From NCBI GenBank assembly GCA_019614645.1, contig JABWDB010000003.1:19615001-19679000 (forward strand): a DNA stretch of 64,000 nucleotides, in the 5' to 3' direction. This document shows, in pieces, positions 61,094 through 64,000 of this stretch. Within the stretch, counting starts at the first letter, position 1. Every line of letters starts with the position of its first letter. Made by a program: the position numbers and the translations under genes. Under the pieces are notes generated by a model. It had not been told where the DNA came from. It searched no databases and saw only the letters and a list, made by a program, of their open reading frames with translations. This DNA comes from Stratiolaelaps scimitus (lineage: Eukaryota; Arthropoda; Arachnida; Mesostigmata; Laelapidae).

Positions 61094-64000
61094 GATAGAA
61101 CAAGTCTCCAGGGAAGCTTACTTTTGAGTTCTGCCAAAGTTTATGAATGATTTACTTTGTACTGTTTTATTTGTTTTTTTGATATGCTGAACATTACAAG
61201 CAATAAAATAAAATAATTTATTCACTTGCCCTCGCTCTTTAACGAGTATCGTCTCTCTTCATGTTCATCGATTTCAGTTTGTGATCGGTTACGATGTGGG
61301 TTAGTTCTCCACAACCTTCTAGAATTGGCTCTGAAACTTTGAAGTAATTTGCAAGGGCAGCTGTTGGAGAAGTCTCCTGTCCAGCATTCCCATACCCAAC
61401 GCTTGGATCTCATCATCCAGTGAGGACTTACAAGCGCAATTATGTAGATTTGGAGATCATTTCGATCTCACCTTGATCTAAGCTGCTCCCTGGCTCGTCT
61501 CACGCATTAACCTGACGCTGACAATTGGCTAGATTTGTTGTGTCGCTTACCGAAATACATTCACGCTATTGTACCACTCTGGTCGTGATTTGTAAACGGA
61601 ATGACTCAGAAGTGCTAAGCTCAATTTATACTTAAAAATACTAAACCTAAGCTTGACTTCAACCAAAGTTAACTTATTGCTGTACCTACGGCCAAAATAG
61701 GCATCGGTAATCTTATTGGAAATTGCGAGTTTTATTTGAGGACAAGGACCCTACTAACTCACCGCATTTATGAAATACATAGACCAAACACTCGAGAGAG
61801 AGAGAGAGATACCAGGTGTTGATTCAGCTAAGCTCCGTCTCAAATATACACATAGGCACTATGACAATATATAACTTGAAGGAGCTTTGCAGTTGAAATT
61901 GACCTACAGCTCACTAGTTGAAACCACATGTTAGGTAACCTCTAACTGCCGAGATGACTCTTGGAAAGTACGAGCTCACTTCATTTAGACATCGGTACAT
62001 TCAGTTGGCTGAACCAACCGAATCGGTGTCCCTCTCCATCTAGCTTGTTTATATTACGTAATTTATATATGATTCTTATACAACGCTCTGCAATACAATG
62101 TAAATAGAAGAACGAAGAGACCAAATCTGTTGTGTGCAAATCTCCCATACACACACATATATGTATCTATCTATTCTTTACCGCCCTTCAAGGGAAGCCA
62201 GCCGCCGACCGTGCGTCACCAAGGGTGAGCACCAGGAGCGATGCTTGTCGACGCGGTTGCTCTGCTGCAGGTGACACGCATGCTGCCCTTTGGACCTATC
62301 TCTCATTGAAGGAACATTTGAGGGTTTCTCCTCTGAACCCGTGTGCACACACACACACACACGGGTCTGCAATATATTTTTTGCGCGTGGGAGATTGAAG
62401 GGAAAAATCCATCATGGGCAAACGTCGGGCTTCACACTGTTTCACCGGTATTCGCAATGCGGTTGTGTGAGACTCCCCTCTTAGGACCTCCTAGGGACGG
62501 GGGGGGGGGAAGAGGTTCGGGACTAAATTACCATTACTTCAGACATTACTATAACTTCTAACGGGTCTTCAATATATGCCACCACTTCGTCGCTGTGCCC
62601 ATCTGTCTTCCATTCGCTCCAGTAGCCCGTAATATAAAAATTTCTCGTTATCCCATTATTAATTCGATCCGGAAGAGGACAAAAGATCGGCCTAGCTTTT
62701 CTCTGCACAGGGCAAGAACGTCATATCCAGTGATACAAATGCCTAAAAACGGGCTATTGTGTCCGTGGACTAAGTGAGAATGCATTTAAAATGGCTCACC
62801 TTAGCGTCGTAGCACAGGTTGAATTGTTCTGGCCGACAATTTGATAAAGTTGGCTTACATTGACACTCAATAGTGAGACTCAAGGGTTGGTGGTCGGCAG
62901 CTTCCTTAGCACCATGCTATTGCTCGTAATCTGCTTCAGATGTATCATATGTTGTTGCTGATGATGATGATAACAATAATACTATAATATATTTCGTTAT
63001 TAACTGCAGCGTATGCGTCGTTAACAGCACTCTCATATCATCATCGTCATATTTTTTCTTTGCATCGGAGATGACTACCTCTCCTTTTACGAACCTAAAG
63101 TATTGTATTATCGAGCGCCTTCGCCAGCCTCCATCTGGCATCAGCTCTCGAATGAGCTTTTACACTTCGATCAAACAGATAACATTCAGCCGCCATCGAA
63201 ATGGAGCCATTGGCCCTATAAAAATGTCCTGACCATCATCAGGACGGAGGATATTTTGGCGGCGGCAGCAGCAGCAGCAGCGGTAGCGGTCGGGACGTCG
63301 GAGGATGGCCACCGCTTAGGGCCATCCCCCTCCTCGACTCGCCGCGTATGATCGAGGACAAGGGGACGTCTGGGTGGAACATCACGGCAGAGGGACCCGG
63401 CCCAGGAGTGAGACTGGGAGAGAAGAAAAAAGAGAGAGAGAGAACGAACGAAGGAGAAACGGAACGAATGTGCTGCGAATGGGGCTAAAATTAGGAGTTT
63501 AGAGGTCTCTTCTTTTAGGGGGCGGGTAGCGGTGCAGAGGCTGTGTGCAGCAGGCGCTTGGCAACCGTGCGCGGACGAGTCAAAGGGGGCGGATTCGGAA
63601 GCGCGCGCGTTTGCTTCGGTTCGACGGTTGTCGTTCGTTGGTGTTGAGCTTAACGTTGGGTGGGCTGTGGGCTGCGGAAGTCTCCGTTTCGCCATCCGAC
63701 CGACCTCTATCGCTGCCGTCTCGCGCCGATCGGCAGTGGAAGATACTCGTTGAGAGTCTCTCCTTATTTCTCTCGCTCTGCCGCCGTACTAACGCCTTCT
63801 CGTGCGCGAACCCATGGGCAAACGCTGCTGCTGCTGCGATGGTGGGCGGGAGCTGCACTTCGCTACAGACATCTTCGCCTCTCTCGTTCGCGTTTTCTCA
63901 AGCTCTATCTCCTCTATGGTGGTGCTACTGATGATGCCCAAGATGCTCCTGCTGATGCTGTTGATGATCGAAGATTTAGAGGCAAACTTTATGCCGAAAA
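61092..64000. other. Non-coding interval, CpG-rich towards the right edge
   Basis: 61.1-63.2 kb holds short GA (61795-61809) and CA (62346-62363) runs and a G run near 62500. 63.24-63.93 kb is CpG-rich with CAG/CTG runs, a GA run near 63430-63443 and overlapping open frames. It could be the 5' end of a gene beyond the window, but no exon is recognisable. Confidence 0.45.
63217..63224 (+). promoter_or_regulatory. Isolated TATA-box-like TATAAAAA before a CpG-rich stretch
   Basis: TATAAAAA is followed by GC-rich sequence with a (CAG)n run and CpG-rich DNA to 63.9 kb. It could mark the promoter of a gene beyond the right edge, but no exon is visible and such matches are frequent by chance. Confidence 0.15.

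Noticed and set aside
61222..61416. Minus-strand frame ending right at an AATAAA, as a possible terminal exon
   Set aside because: There is no known protein match, and the AATAAA lies in a TA-rich run where it is expected by chance.
1..64000. CRISPR arrays, operons or prokaryotic mobile elements
   Set aside because: Tandem repeats here are microsatellites or a short minisatellite without regular spacers, and the window is plainly eukaryotic.

Overview
This is eukaryotic, metazoan DNA. It has no operons or bacterial signals, but carries dense (TA)n, (CA)n, (GA)n, (CAG)n and (CAA)n microsatellites, a tRNA-derived SINE family, and one clear developmental transcription-factor gene. The single gene I can support is an apparently single-exon POU class III factor on the minus strand (46584-48017). 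It is the counterpart of arthropod ventral veins lacking (vvl, also drifter/Cf1a) and vertebrate POU3F. The homeodomain carries FHKQPKPS, as I recall fly Vvl doing where vertebrate POU3F proteins have FLKCPKPS, and the protein ends in LAAH as fly Vvl does. I therefore infer an arthropod. The repeat style would fit a chelicerate such as a mite, but that is a guess.

The most interesting signal is at the 3' end of this gene. The reading frame does not finish at its UGA (46586-46584). In the same frame it stays open for another 111 codons, down to a UAG at 46250-46248. This stretch encodes a Pro/Gly-rich linker, two long glutamine runs (13 and 11) and a Gln/Asn/Pro/Ser-rich tail. The stop has the leaky UGA-C context, and a small GC-rich hairpin can form 14 nt after it. 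This is what a translational readthrough extension looks like. From memory, readthrough has been reported for the Drosophila orthologue drifter, so this would be an independent, deeply diverged instance.

Layout. 1-45.5 kb is non-coding as far as I can tell, with blocks rich in trinucleotide repeats (about 2.6-4.1, 6.0-7.6, 9.0-10.4, 34.2-35.1 and 38.2-39.8 kb) alternating with AT-rich, ATT/CAT-repeat sequence (35.7-44.2 kb). It also holds a 43-bp minisatellite (7921-8049), a duplicated 220-240 bp segment (17299-17517 and 19557-19797) and an old SINE copy (29700-29848). 45.5-46.25 kb is the probable 3' UTR. 46.25-48.02 kb is the POU gene plus its extension. 48.02-48.43 kb is a leader without any ATG. 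49.68-50.0 kb is a CpG-rich, promoter-like stretch with inverted CCAAT, CRE and GC-box matches. 50-64 kb is again non-coding, with a better preserved SINE (57729-57931).

A lone developmental regulator in a repeat-rich gene desert is the usual setting for long-range enhancers, so much of the flanking DNA may be regulatory. That cannot be shown from one sequence. Most other open frames here are translations of microsatellites or antisense shadows.
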